From NCBI RefSeq assembly GCF_030254645.1, contig NZ_CP116346.1:3265001-3329000 (forward strand): DNA of 64,000 nucleotides, read 5' to 3'. This DNA is from Paucibacter sediminis (GTDB lineage Bacteria; Pseudomonadota; Gammaproteobacteria; Burkholderiales; Burkholderiaceae_C). Below the pieces are notes generated by a model. That model had not been told where the DNA came from. It made no database searches and worked only from the letters and a program-made list of their open reading frames with translations. Position numbers and translations under genes: made by a program. This document shows, piece after piece, positions 49,505 through 58,174 of the stretch; position 1 is the first letter of the stretch, and every line of letters begins with the position of its first letter.

Positions 49505-50281
49505 TCAGGTGACGAAGGAGGCGGCGAGCGAGCCCAGCAGCAGATTCCAGCCGTCCGCGAGCACGAACAGCATCAGCTTGAAGGGCAGGGCCACCAGCAC
49601 CGGTGACAGCATCATCATGCCCAGGCTCATCAGCACGCTGCTGACGATCATGTCGATGACGAGGAAGGGGATGAAGATCAGGAAGGCGATCTGGAACGCG
49701 CTCTTGAGCTCGCTGGTGACGAAGGCCGGCACCAGCACCTTGAAGGGCACGGCCTCGGGCTTGACGCCGGCATCCAGCTTGGCCAGGCGGCTGAACAGCG
49801 CCATGTCGGCCTGGCGCGTCTGCTTGAGCATGAAGCCGCGCATCGGCACCTCGGCGCGCTTGAGCGCCTCGTCGAAGGCGATGCTGCCGGCCGAGTAGGG
49901 CTGCCAGGCCTCGGCATAGACCTTGTCGAGGGTCGGGCTCATCACGAAGAAGGTGAGGAACAGCGACAGCCCGACGATCACCTGGTTGGGCGGCGCGGCC
50001 TGGGTGCCGAGCGCCTGGCGCAGCAGCGAGAGCACGATGACGATGCGGGTGAAGCCCGTCATCATCAGCAGCACCGCGGGCAGGAAGCCCAGGGCGGTGA
50101 AGAACAACAGGGTCTGGATCGGCACCGAGTAGCTGCCGCCTGCGCCCTGGCCCACCAGCAGGGGCAGGCTGGCGGGTGCCGCGGATTGCGCTAAAGCCGC
50201 TCCAGCCAGCGCCGATAAGACCGAGAGGGTCAGGCCTTGCCTGAGCCAGCGTGGGCAGCGAACAAAAAAGTCAGCTCGCAT
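49505..50281 (-). CDS. fliP: Flagellar export gate protein FliP
   Basis: 258 residues. A signal peptide ([19 protein letters not shown]) is followed by the FliP core: [96 protein letters not shown]. Start at MRADFF; MTGPAM five codons upstream is also possible. Either overlaps fliO. Two TTA leucine codons in the signal peptide are unusual for this GC-rich DNA and fall exactly in an antisense sigma-28-like site. Confidence 0.97.
   Translation of the reverse strand: MRADFFVRCPRWLRQGLTLSVLSALAGAALAQSAAPASLPLLVGQGAGGSYSVPIQTLLFFTALGFLPAVLLMMTGFTRIVIVLSLLRQALGTQAAPPNQVIVGLSLFLTFFVMSPTLDKVYAEAWQPYSAGSIAFDEALKRAEVPMRGFMLKQTRQADMALFSRLAKLDAGVKPEAVPFKVLVPAFVTSELKSAFQIAFLIFIPFLVIDMIVSSVLMSLGMMMLSPVLVALPFKLMLFVLADGWNLLLGSLAASFVT
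50192..50218 (+). promoter_or_regulatory. Antisense sigma-28 (FliA)-type promoter inside fliP
   Basis: On the plus strand TAAAGCCG, 11 nt, GCCGATAA: a full match to TAAAG and to all eight bases of the -10, with exact spacing. It points away from the end of fliP, through the start of fliP and across fliO, so a transcript would be antisense to them. The TAA triplets are the complements of TTA codons 22 codons or so into fliP. Confidence 0.5.
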
Positions 50282-50621
50282 CGCTGGCCCCGTCATGCTT
50301 GCCGCCCGCCAGGCGCTGGCGCAGCTGCTCGGCAAACGAGCCGCCGGGCGGTGTGGCGCTCTCGGGCTGCGGCGGCATCACATGCAGGGTGCTGATCTGC
50401 TGGCCGGTCACGCCCAGCACCAGCCAGCGCCGGTCTTCACCCTGGCCGACCTCGATGGTGACGATTTTCTGATTCGGTGCCAGCGGCAGCACGGCGACGG
50501 TACGCATCTGGCCTTGGCTCAGCGCTGCGCCCATCGGGCTTCGCTTGAGCAGCCAGAGCGCCACCGGGATCATGGCCAGGATGGCCAGAAACCAGAGGAA
50601 GGGCAGGAATTGATTGTTCAT
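50271..50621 (-). CDS. fliO: Flagellar export apparatus protein FliO
   Basis: 116 residues: one N-terminal membrane helix ([21 protein letters not shown]) and a small cytoplasmic domain ([42 protein letters not shown]), as in FliO, which helps FliP assemble. It overlaps the fliP start. It lies behind a hairpin that separates it from fliN. Confidence 0.92.
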   Translation of the reverse strand: MNNQFLPFLWFLAILAMIPVALWLLKRSPMGAALSQGQMRTVAVLPLAPNQKIVTIEVGQGEDRRWLVLGVTGQQISTLHVMPPQPESATPPGGSFAEQLRQRLAGGKHDGASDAS

Positions 50622-50667
50622 GGCCCCCCGATTCTGCGAGCGCAGCGGCGGGCTGGGTCAAATGAAA

Positions 50668-50688
50668 AAGAGGCCTTGCGGGCCTCTT
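50668..50688 (-). terminator. Hairpin with T-run between fliN and fliO (terminator or attenuator)
   Basis: AAGAGGCC / GGCCTCTT, an 8-bp stem with a 5-nt loop, directly followed on the minus strand by TTTTCATTT, so with the stem end a run of five T. It stands in the 77-nt gap between fliN and fliO, inside what is normally one transcription unit. Confidence 0.65.
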
Positions 50689-50698
50689 CAAGGGGGAC

Positions 50699-51136
50699 TC
50701 AGGCCTTCGACAGCCGTCGCATGCGCTCCGAGGGGGTGACGATGTCGGTCAGGCGGATACCGAATTTGTCGTTCACCACCACCACCTCGCCCTGGGCGAT
50801 CAGGTAGCCGTTCACCAGCACGTCCATGGGCTCGCCGGCCAGCGCGTCGAGCTCCACCACCGAGCCCTGGGCCAGTTGCAGGATGTTCTTGATCGGGATG
50901 CGCGTGCGCCCCAGTTCCACCGTCAGCTGGACCGGGATGTCCAGGATCATGTTGATGTCGCTGCCCGGCATATTGCCCGGGGTGGGCGAGAAATTGGTGA
51001 AGCTGGCCGGCGCCACCTGCTCGGGCGCGGCCTGCACCTCGTCGGCGATCTCGGGCTGCTTGGCCTCGGCAAGTGCGGCGGCCCATTCGGCCGCCATCGC
51101 GTCTTGTTCGTCCTGGCTCGGGCTATCAGGTGGCAT
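50699..51136 (-). CDS. fliN: Flagellar switch protein FliN
   Basis: 145 residues. The C-terminal SpoA domain (ILDIPVQLTVELGRTRIPIKNILQLAQGSVVELDALAGEPMDVLVNGYLIAQGEVVVVNDKFGIRLTDIV) is complete; the N-terminal 55 residues are acidic and variable. It forms the C-ring with FliM and receives export substrates through FliH. Its start overlaps the fliM stop by 11 nt. Confidence 0.97.
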   Translation of the reverse strand: MPPDSPSQDEQDAMAAEWAAALAEAKQPEIADEVQAAPEQVAPASFTNFSPTPGNMPGSDINMILDIPVQLTVELGRTRIPIKNILQLAQGSVVELDALAGEPMDVLVNGYLIAQGEVVVVNDKFGIRLTDIVTPSERMRRLSKA

Positions 51137-52130
51137 TGCGCGCTCCCAGCCAACCGGTCTCGGGACCGGTCAGCATTTGTTCAATCTTGATGGCGTATTT
51201 GTTGTTGGAGGTGCCGTAATGGCAGTCGAACACCGGCACGCCATCGACCTTGGCCTTGATCATCTGCTCCAGGTCGAGCTCGATGAAGTCGCCCGGCTTG
51301 AAGGACAGCAGCTGCTCCACCGTGGCCGGCGCGGTGCCGAGCTCGGCCACCAGCTCGACCTCGGCCGACTGGATCTGGTGCTTGAGCAGATTCACCCAGC
51401 GGCGGTCCGGCTCGGTGGAGTCGCCCTGCGTGGTCGAGTACAGCACGTCGCGGATCGGCTCCAGCGTGGAGTAGGGGATGCAGAAGTAGACCGTGCCGCT
51501 GGTCTCGCCGATCTCCAGCGTGAACGAGGTCGAGACCACGATCTCGCTGGGCGTGGCGATATTGGCGAACTGCGGCTGCATCTCCGAGCGCTGGTATTCC
51601 AGCTCCAGGGGGTAGATGCCCTTCCAGGCCTTCTGGTATTCGGTGGTGATCACCTCCACCAGGCGCGTGATGACGCGCTGCTCGGTGGGCGAGAAATCGC
51701 GGCCCTCGATGCGTGCATGGAACTTGCCGATGCCGCCGAACAGCGAATCGATCACCGCGAACACGAGCGTCGGGTCGCAGACGATCAGCCCCGAGCCGCG
51801 CAGCGGCTTGACCGAGACGATGTTGAAGTTCGTCGGCACCACGATCTCGCGCAGGAAGGCAGAGTACTTCTGCACCTTGATGCCGCCGATCGCGACTTCC
51901 GGGCTCTTGCGGATGAAGTTGAACAGGCCGATGCGGATGTTGCGGGCAAAACGCTCGTTGATGATTTCCATCGTGGGCATGCGCCCACGCACGATGCGTT
52001 CCTGGCTGGCCAGGTTGTAGTCGCGGATGCCCCCTTGCTGGACCTCCTCGGCTTCGAGCTTCTGGCTCTCACCGGTGATGCCCTGCAGCAGTGCATCAAC
52101 TTCGTCTTGCGAGAGTATTTGCTGGTTCAT
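51126..52130 (-). CDS. fliM: Flagellar switch protein FliM
   Basis: 334 residues. The N-terminus LSQDEVDALLQGI is the CheY-P binding motif, the middle CheC-like domain holds GRMPTMEIINERFARNIRIGLFNFI, and the C-terminal SpoA domain ends near FDCHYGTSNNKYAIKIEQML. It sets rotation direction in answer to the CheY encoded at 41593-41955. It overlaps fliN by 11 nt. Confidence 0.97.
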   Translation of the reverse strand: MNQQILSQDEVDALLQGITGESQKLEAEEVQQGGIRDYNLASQERIVRGRMPTMEIINERFARNIRIGLFNFIRKSPEVAIGGIKVQKYSAFLREIVVPTNFNIVSVKPLRGSGLIVCDPTLVFAVIDSLFGGIGKFHARIEGRDFSPTEQRVITRLVEVITTEYQKAWKGIYPLELEYQRSEMQPQFANIATPSEIVVSTSFTLEIGETSGTVYFCIPYSTLEPIRDVLYSTTQGDSTEPDRRWVNLLKHQIQSAEVELVAELGTAPATVEQLLSFKPGDFIELDLEQMIKAKVDGVPVFDCHYGTSNNKYAIKIEQMLTGPETGWLGARNAT

Positions 52131-52155
52131 GGCGCGTCAGCAGATGGGTGCCGCC

Positions 52156-52752
52156 TCATTGAACGATGAAGGTCGAGAACAGGACCTGGGTCACCGGGCT
52201 GTCGACCTTGGCCTTCTTCTTTTTCTTCGGCTTCGCCTTGCCACCGGCCGTATCTTCCTCTTCGTCCGGGTCCAGCTCAATCCCCATCGGGCGGACCGAC
52301 TCGCGCATGATGTCCTTGGCCAGCTGCTCCTTGCCTTCGCGCGTGAGCAGTTCGGCCGAGGTCTTGTGCGCCAACACCATCAGGATGTTGCTGCGGATGG
52401 CGGGCAGGTAGGCCTTGATGGTGTCGGCCGTCTTCGGGTCCGGCACCTCCAGGCTGATGCCGATCTGGGCGAAGCGGTCCACCTCCTTGTCGGCCAGGTT
52501 CACCGTGAAGGGGTCCAGCGGCACATAGGTGGGTGGCGTGCCGGGCTTGGGCTTGGCATGGCTGGTGGTTTCGGCCGCGGGTTCGGCGTCGGCACCTTCC
52601 TCGTCGCTGGCATGCTGCTTCTTCTTCATCAGCAACAGTGCGGCGCCCCCGCCCAGCACCACCACCAGCAGGACGGCGGCGATGATGATGACGAGCTTTT
52701 TCTTGCCGCCACCCTTGGGGGCGGCATCGGCTGCGGCGGGCGCTGTGGCCAT
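52156..52752 (-). CDS. fliL: Flagellar basal-body associated protein FliL
   Basis: 198 residues: basic N-terminus, one transmembrane helix (LVIIIAAVLLVVVLGGGAALLLM), an acidic linker, then the periplasmic FliL domain (YVPLDPFTVNLADKEVDRFAQIGISLEV...LPAIRSNILMVLAHKTSAELLTREGKEQLA). It has an unusual Lys-rich insert KPKKKKKAK before the end. It supports stator function. TAAGGAGTCCTC before the ATG is a strong binding site. Confidence 0.94.
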   Translation of the reverse strand: MATAPAAADAAPKGGGKKKLVIIIAAVLLVVVLGGGAALLLMKKKQHASDEEGADAEPAAETTSHAKPKPGTPPTYVPLDPFTVNLADKEVDRFAQIGISLEVPDPKTADTIKAYLPAIRSNILMVLAHKTSAELLTREGKEQLAKDIMRESVRPMGIELDPDEEEDTAGGKAKPKKKKKAKVDSPVTQVLFSTFIVQ

Positions 52753-52818
52753 GAGGACTCCTTAGACGGACAGACCCGGCGGCGCGCGGTACGCACCCGG
52801 ACGGGCCCAGTTCGCCCC

Positions 52819-52824
52819 ATTATC
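52819..52824 (-). promoter_or_regulatory. Possible internal promoter -10 before fliL
   Basis: In the 148-nt gap between fliK and fliL the minus strand reads TTTTTTGATAATGG, an AT-rich island with a GATAAT -10-like hexamer. No convincing -35 was found, and the T6 run could equally end the fliK transcript. Low confidence. Confidence 0.25.
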
Positions 52825-52900
52825 AAAAAATGCGCTCCCGGCCATGCTGCGATAAGGCAGGCAAAGCGCTGGGACTTTCGGCCCGCTGCGCATGGCGCGC

Positions 52901-54337
52901 TCAGGCGTAGGTGTCGAGCACGCCGCGCGCGACGGCAGCGCGGCGCGGTGCTGCCGGCAGGGGCTCAGGCTCGCCCATGCCGCTGTTCAGATGGCCGCGC
53001 GCCTGGCCACGCGCCTGCGCGGCGGCGTCGGCCTGCTGTTGCTGGCGCGTGCCGGCGTCCTGCTGGAACACGCCGCCACCGCTCAGCGTGAGGCCGTTCT
53101 CGCGCAGCGCCGCCGCCAGGTCGGGCAGGCTGCGCTCGAGCACGGCGCGCGTCTCCGCCTGGTCGCTGTGGAAGGAGATCTGGGCCTGCTGGCCGTCGAG
53201 CACGATCTGCACCGCCACCGGGCCCATCTCGGCCGGGTTCAGCAGCAGCTGGGCGCTCTGCACGCCCTCGCTGGCCAGCAGGCTCAGCTGCGCACCCATC
53301 GCGGGCGCGAAGCCGGGGCTGTGCAGCTCTTGCCGGATCGGCAGCATGCGCGTGTCGGCGGCCGCGCCGCCGGGGTTGGCCGCGGCGTTGGCCTGGGTCT
53401 GGCTGGCCTGACCCAGCATCTGCTGGAAGCTGAGCGCGCCATGGCCTTCGGTGTCCGCTGGCTTGAGCGGCGCGGCCGAGGCCTCGGCGCCGGCGGCCTG
53501 CAGGCCCGCAAGTTCGGGTCGCGCGAGCGGGTTGGCCGGGCCGGCCGCCGTGGCCGCGCTCTGGGCCGCAGCCGGGTCCGCGCCGGCGGTGGCCGCGTCG
53601 GCAGCGGCCAGCTCTGGCGCGCCCGGGCGAGCGTGCGCGTGTTCGATCCGGTGTTCGCCGCCGCTCACGGCGCCTTCCTCCGAACCGGCAGCGGTGGGCT
53701 CGTCGGACTCGGGCCGGCGCGTGGCGGCCTGCAACTGGGCAGCGAGCTGCTCGGCGCTAAGTTGGGGCAGGGCCGTGGCAGCCGCCTGTGGCTGTGCGCC
53801 GGCCGCGATGGCGACGCCTGACTGGTCTTCGCCGTCCGCCTCGGCCTTGTCGGTGCCCGCCTCATCGCCCAGCTCGGCGGGGTCGGTGCAGCGGGCATCC
53901 ACGGCCACGTCGGCGGTGGCCGCCAGGGCGCGCTGGCCCGCCTCGGCAGTGTTCGCGTCGGGCGCCTGCTTGGCGGCTGCATGCTTGGTGCTCGCGCGCG
54001 CCTTGCTCTCGGCGGCCGGTGCGGTGGCGTCCTCGGCGTTACGGTCCTGCGTGTGCTCGGCGTCCGGGCCCTGTTGGCGCGTGGCGCCGGGCTTGGGCGC
54101 AGCCGGCTTGGCAGCGGTGGCACTCGGCGCGGGCGCCGGAGCAGGTGCGGATGCCGGCGCGGGTGCAGGGCTGGCCGCCTTGGGCGGCGCGGCGGGCGTT
54201 TGCTCGCGGCTGCTCTTGAACAAGGTGGCGAAGCTGGCGCCCAGCTCCGTGCCCGCGCTGCGCTGCTTGCCTGCGGCGCTGCCCGGCAAGAGATTGGTGA
54301 GCGTGTTGCTCAGCGCGGCGGACTTGTTCGTGTGCAT
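52901..54337 (-). CDS. fliK: Flagellar hook-length control protein FliK
   Basis: 478 residues. The long N-terminal half is low-complexity and rich in Ala, Pro and Glu, typical of the FliK ruler. The C-terminal substrate-switch domain is recognisable as LLLNPAEMGPVAVQIVLDGQQAQISFHSDQAETRAVLERSLPDLAAALRENGLTLSGGGV. It measures hook length and switches export to filament proteins. Confidence 0.93.
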   Translation of the reverse strand: MHTNKSAALSNTLTNLLPGSAAGKQRSAGTELGASFATLFKSSREQTPAAPPKAASPAPAPASAPAPAPAPSATAAKPAAPKPGATRQQGPDAEHTQDRNAEDATAPAAESKARASTKHAAAKQAPDANTAEAGQRALAATADVAVDARCTDPAELGDEAGTDKAEADGEDQSGVAIAAGAQPQAAATALPQLSAEQLAAQLQAATRRPESDEPTAAGSEEGAVSGGEHRIEHAHARPGAPELAAADAATAGADPAAAQSAATAAGPANPLARPELAGLQAAGAEASAAPLKPADTEGHGALSFQQMLGQASQTQANAAANPGGAAADTRMLPIRQELHSPGFAPAMGAQLSLLASEGVQSAQLLLNPAEMGPVAVQIVLDGQQAQISFHSDQAETRAVLERSLPDLAAALRENGLTLSGGGVFQQDAGTRQQQQADAAAQARGQARGHLNSGMGEPEPLPAAPRRAAVARGVLDTYA

Positions 54338-54368
54338 GGGGATCTCTCGCTGGCTCGTGCTGGCCGGT

Positions 54369-54839
54369 TCAGGCGCTCACGCGGGCGTAGGCGCCAAAGC
54401 CGGCCAGGGCGGCACGTGCCGCCTGTTCGTCGGTGGCTTTCTGTTCCTGGCGCAGGGCGACGCGCAGGCCTTCCTGGCGCCGGCGTTCGATCAGCTTGCG
54501 GATCGAGGCCACGCGCAGCTCGCAATCGGCGAGGCGGTTGCGCGCCAGCTCCTGGCGCTGTTCGGCGTAGCTGCTGACCTGGTCCTGCTGGTTGATCGCC
54601 TGGTCCAGGCGCAGGCCGAAGGTCTGGTAGCAGCCCAGGATGTCGACCGTGGTGCGCTGGGCAAAGGTCTGGGTCCAGCGCTGCTGGTAATCGTTGCGGT
54701 ACTGCGCCAGCTGGCCATGCTGGTTGCGCGCCTGCTCGGCCTGGTTCTGGGCATCGCGCAGGGCACGCAAGGCCTCGTCGCGCTCGGAAACGGCGCGGTC
54801 CAGCAGCAGGGTCAGGGCTTGAAGATTGCTCGTGCTCAT
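54369..54839 (-). CDS. fliJ: Flagellar export protein FliJ
   Basis: 156 residues, almost entirely an antiparallel coiled coil (LLDRAVSERDEALRALRDAQNQAEQARNQHGQLAQYRNDYQQRW and RQELARNRLADCELRVASIRKLIERRRQEGLRVALRQEQKATDEQ). It is the gamma-subunit-like stalk of the FliI ATPase. 31 nt before fliK and 79 nt after fliI. Confidence 0.93.
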   Translation of the reverse strand: MSTSNLQALTLLLDRAVSERDEALRALRDAQNQAEQARNQHGQLAQYRNDYQQRWTQTFAQRTTVDILGCYQTFGLRLDQAINQQDQVSSYAEQRQELARNRLADCELRVASIRKLIERRRQEGLRVALRQEQKATDEQAARAALAGFGAYARVSA

Positions 54840-54918
54840 AAGGTTCCCCCAGTTTCTGGTTTATCGGCAGCCGGGGGTCCGGGGATAAGGGCTGGAAAAG
54901 CCCGCGCTTTTCCAGACC

Positions 54919-56346
54919 CTAGGCTTCGTGAACCACCGCACGCAGATGGGTGATGCTCTGGTTCAGGGCGGCCGGGGTGTGCATGTCCTGCTGCAGCAGT
55001 TGCAGCATCTCGGGGTGCAGGCGCACCGCCAGGTCGAGCTCGTGGTCGTGGCCGGGCACATAGGCGCCCAGCTGGATCAGGTCGCGCGCCTTGTTGTATT
55101 TGGCGAGCAGCTGGCGGAAGCGCCGCGCCGCTTCCACATGGGATTTGTCGGCCACATTGGTCATCACGCGCGAGATCGAGCGCTCGATGTCGATGGCGGG
55201 GTAATGGCCGGCCTCGGCGAGTTCGCGTGACAGCACGATGTGACCGTCCAGGATGCCGCGCGCCGCGTCGGCGATCGGGTCCTGCTGGTCGTCGCCCTCG
55301 GACAGCACGGTGTAGAAGGCGGTGATCGAGCCCTCGCCATGCAGGCCGTTACCGCTGCGCTCCACCAACTGCGGCAGCTTGGCGAAGCAGGAGGGCGGGT
55401 AGCCCTTGGTGGCGGGCGGCTCGCCGATGGCCAGCGCGATCTCGCGCTGCGCCATCGCATAGCGGGTGAGCGAGTCCATCAGCAGCAGCACATGCAGGCC
55501 CTGATCGCGGAAATGCTCGGCGATCGCGGTGGCATAGGTGGCACCCTGCATGCGCACCAGCGGCGGCGCATCGGCGGGGGCGGCCACCACCACCGAGCGG
55601 GCCAGGCCCTCCTCGCCGATGATGTCCTCGATGAATTCCTTGACCTCGCGGCCGCGTTCGCCGATCAGGCCCACCACGATCACATCGGCCTGGGTGTAGC
55701 GCGCCATCATGCCCAGCAGCACCGACTTGCCCACGCCGGTGCCGGCGAACAAGCCCAGGCGCTGGCCGCGGCCCACCGTGAGCATGGCGTTGATGGAGCG
55801 CACGCCGGTGTCCAGCGGGGTGCGCACCGGGTCGCGGTCCATCGCATTGATGGGCCGGCGCACCATCGGTTCGGGGCGCACGTTCTCCAGCGGCCCGCGT
55901 CGATCGAGCGGATGGCCATGCGAATCGACCACCCGGCCCAGCAGCCCCTCGCCCATGGGCAGGTGCAGGCCGCGGTCTTCGTCGCGCCGCCAGGGGTGGC
56001 GTTCCTCGCCCAGTACCGGGCCGTGCAGGGCGGCCGGGCGTGGCACCACCATGGCGCCGCTGGACAGGCCCTGCACCTCGTCGGTGGGCATCAGGTAGGC
56101 GCGGTCGCCCGAGAAGCCCACCACCTCGGCGTTCACCGGGCGCTCGCCGCGGCGCGGATTGCTGCTGGAGCTGGGCATGTGGATCTGGCAGACCGAGCCC
56201 ACCGGCACCTTCACGCCCGTGGCCTCCAGCACCAGGCCGGCCACGCGCACCAGCTTGCCCTGCGACTCCAGCGGCACCGGCGTGGCGGCAAAGGCCTGCA
56301 GGTCCTCCAGGTACTGGCCCCAGCGCAGGCCACGCTCCGGGTTCAT
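54919..56346 (-). CDS. fliI: Flagellum-specific ATPase FliI
   Basis: 475 residues with the F1-beta-like ATPase fold: Walker [11 protein letters not shown] (about 201-210), Walker [13 protein letters not shown], and [24 protein letters not shown]. It energises the flagellar type III exporter. Start at MNPERGLRW, whose ATG overlaps the fliH stop (ATGA). Confidence 0.97.
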   Translation of the reverse strand: MNPERGLRWGQYLEDLQAFAATPVPLESQGKLVRVAGLVLEATGVKVPVGSVCQIHMPSSSSNPRRGERPVNAEVVGFSGDRAYLMPTDEVQGLSSGAMVVPRPAALHGPVLGEERHPWRRDEDRGLHLPMGEGLLGRVVDSHGHPLDRRGPLENVRPEPMVRRPINAMDRDPVRTPLDTGVRSINAMLTVGRGQRLGLFAGTGVGKSVLLGMMARYTQADVIVVGLIGERGREVKEFIEDIIGEEGLARSVVVAAPADAPPLVRMQGATYATAIAEHFRDQGLHVLLLMDSLTRYAMAQREIALAIGEPPATKGYPPSCFAKLPQLVERSGNGLHGEGSITAFYTVLSEGDDQQDPIADAARGILDGHIVLSRELAEAGHYPAIDIERSISRVMTNVADKSHVEAARRFRQLLAKYNKARDLIQLGAYVPGHDHELDLAVRLHPEMLQLLQQDMHTPAALNQSITHLRAVVHEA

Positions 56347-57143
56347 GGCGCCTCGCCCGTGTCGCTGAGCGGCTCGCCGTCGCTGCCGCGGCGGTCTTCC
56401 CACAGCGAGGCCTGGCCCAGTGCGGCCATCACCTGCTGCCAGCGCAGCGCCAGCGTGGCGTCGACGCTGCTGATGTCGGAATCGACCCTGACGCCGCCGC
56501 GCGGCAGGCTGGGGTCGGGCAGCACCTGGGCCTCGCGGGCGCGCAGCTCCTCGCCGGCGCCCTCCAGCACCAGGGGCAGGTCGGCCGGGTTGACGCGCAC
56601 GCGCACATGGCGGGCCGAGACCAGCAAGGCCTCCACTGCGTCGTGCGCCACCTTGGCAATGTGTTCGGGGCGCTGTGTGATCTCGCTGCGCACCACCTGG
56701 CGCGCCAGCTCCATCGCGCAGCGCGTCATGGCCTGGGCCATCTCATGCTCGAGGGCCTGGAAATCCTCGTCGAAGCTCCTCACCAGGGCGCCGATCTGGG
56801 CGCTCATCTGCTGGGCAAAACTGTGCTTGAAGGCATCCAGCGCGGCCATGCCGTCGCGGTAGCCGTCCTGGTAGCCGGATTGGCGCGCCGCATGCACCAG
56901 CTCGTCGGTGGTGGGTTCGGGCGGCGGGGGCGGTGGCGGCGGTTCGACCGGGGCCGGCGTGGCGGCGGCGGCCGGGCGCGGCGTGGCGCGGCGATCGACA
57001 CCCTCGAACTGGCCCGGCTTCCAGGCCGCGAAATCCTGCAACTCCTCGCGCGGGATGAAGCGGGCGTAGGCGCTGGTGCGCGGCGCGGCCGTGCCGTCGG
57101 GGCGGGTTGGCGGTGGCACTTGGCGCGGGGGTTTGGTGACCAT
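56343..57143 (-). CDS. fliH: Flagellar assembly protein FliH
   Basis: 266 residues. Pro-rich N-terminus with [21 protein letters not shown], then a long helical part ([25 protein letters not shown]) and the V-type ATPase E-subunit-like C-domain. It tethers FliI to FliN at the C-ring. ATGA overlap with fliI and a 3-nt gap after fliG. Confidence 0.94.
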   Translation of the reverse strand: MVTKPPRQVPPPTRPDGTAAPRTSAYARFIPREELQDFAAWKPGQFEGVDRRATPRPAAAATPAPVEPPPPPPPPEPTTDELVHAARQSGYQDGYRDGMAALDAFKHSFAQQMSAQIGALVRSFDEDFQALEHEMAQAMTRCAMELARQVVRSEITQRPEHIAKVAHDAVEALLVSARHVRVRVNPADLPLVLEGAGEELRAREAQVLPDPSLPRGGVRVDSDISSVDATLALRWQQVMAALGQASLWEDRRGSDGEPLSDTGEAP

Positions 57144-57146
57144 GGC

Positions 57147-58142
57147 TTAGAGGTACTGGTCGTCGCCGCCACCGGCCAGCACGATCTGGCCCTCGTCCAC
57201 CAGGCGGCGCACGATCTTGAGGATTTCCTTCTGCTCGCCCTCCACCTCGGACAGGCGCACCGGGCCGCGCGACTCGAGGTCCTCGCGCAGGGTCTCGGCC
57301 GCACGCGTGGACATATTGCGGAAGATCTTCTCGCGCAGCTCGGGCGCGGCGCCCTTGAGCGCCACCACCAGCGATTCGGACTGCACCTCCTTGAGCACCG
57401 ACTGGATGCCCTTGTCGTCGATCTTGTCGAGATCGTCGAAGGTGAACATGTTGTCCATGATCTTCTGCGCCAGGTCGGAGTCGGCCTCGCGGATGTAGTC
57501 CAGCACCGAGGCCTCGACGCTGGAGCCCATCATGTTGATGATCTCGGCCGCGGTCTTCACGCCGCCCAGGCTGGATTTGCGCATGCGGTCGCCGCCCGAG
57601 AGGATCTGGCTCATCACCTCGTTGAGGTCCTTCAACGCCATCGGCTGGATGCCGTCCAGCGTGGCGATGCGGATCAGCACCTCGTTGCGCTGGCGCTCGG
57701 TGAAGGTCTTCAGCACATTGCTGGTCTGGTCATAGTCCAGGTGTGCGAGGATGGCGGCGACGATCTGCGGGTGCTCGTTGCGCAGCAGCTCGGCCACCGA
57801 GCCGGCGTCCATCCACTTCAGGCTCTCGATGCTGGAGACATCGCTGCCCTGCAGGATGCGGTCCAGCAGCAGATTGGCCTTGTCCTCGCCCAGGGCCTTG
57901 CGCAGCACGGTGCGCACGTATTCGTCGGTGTCGTTCACCAGCATGCTCTGGGTCTCGGCCACGGCGTCGAACTTGGTCAGCACCTCCTCGACGCGGTGGC
58001 GCGGTATCACCTTGAGCTTGGCGATGGTCTCGCCGAGCTTCTGCACTTCCTTGGGCGAGAGCTGCTTGAAGACCTCGGAGGCCTCTTCCTCGCCAAGCGA
58101 CATCAGCAGGATCGCCGCGTCTTCCACACCTTTGTCGTCCAT
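57147..58142 (-). CDS. fliG: Flagellar motor switch protein FliG
   Basis: 331 residues with the armadillo-like middle and C-terminal domains. ILLMSLGEEEASEVFKQLSPKEVQKLGE at the start, NEHPQIVAAILAHLDYDQTSNVL (EHPQ motif), and the torque helix region LVVALKGAAPELREKIFRNMSTRAAETLREDLESRGPVRLSEVE with conserved charged residues. It couples MotA to the rotor. Confidence 0.98.
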   Translation of the reverse strand: MDDKGVEDAAILLMSLGEEEASEVFKQLSPKEVQKLGETIAKLKVIPRHRVEEVLTKFDAVAETQSMLVNDTDEYVRTVLRKALGEDKANLLLDRILQGSDVSSIESLKWMDAGSVAELLRNEHPQIVAAILAHLDYDQTSNVLKTFTERQRNEVLIRIATLDGIQPMALKDLNEVMSQILSGGDRMRKSSLGGVKTAAEIINMMGSSVEASVLDYIREADSDLAQKIMDNMFTFDDLDKIDDKGIQSVLKEVQSESLVVALKGAAPELREKIFRNMSTRAAETLREDLESRGPVRLSEVEGEQKEILKIVRRLVDEGQIVLAGGGDDQYL

Positions 58143-58174
58143 GATGGTTCTCTACAGGGTGTTGATGAGGAGGC

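Noticed and set aside
50295-50807. 170-codon plus-strand frame that the proposed antisense promoter could transcribe
   Set aside because: His/Gln/Arg-rich antisense shadow of fliO and fliN without ribosome binding site or domain; an antisense RNA is more plausible than a protein.
54861-54868. GCCGATAA on the minus strand just before fliJ
   Set aside because: The -10 matches FliA perfectly, but at the proper spacing the -35 reads TATCCCCG, which does not match TAAAG or TCAAG.
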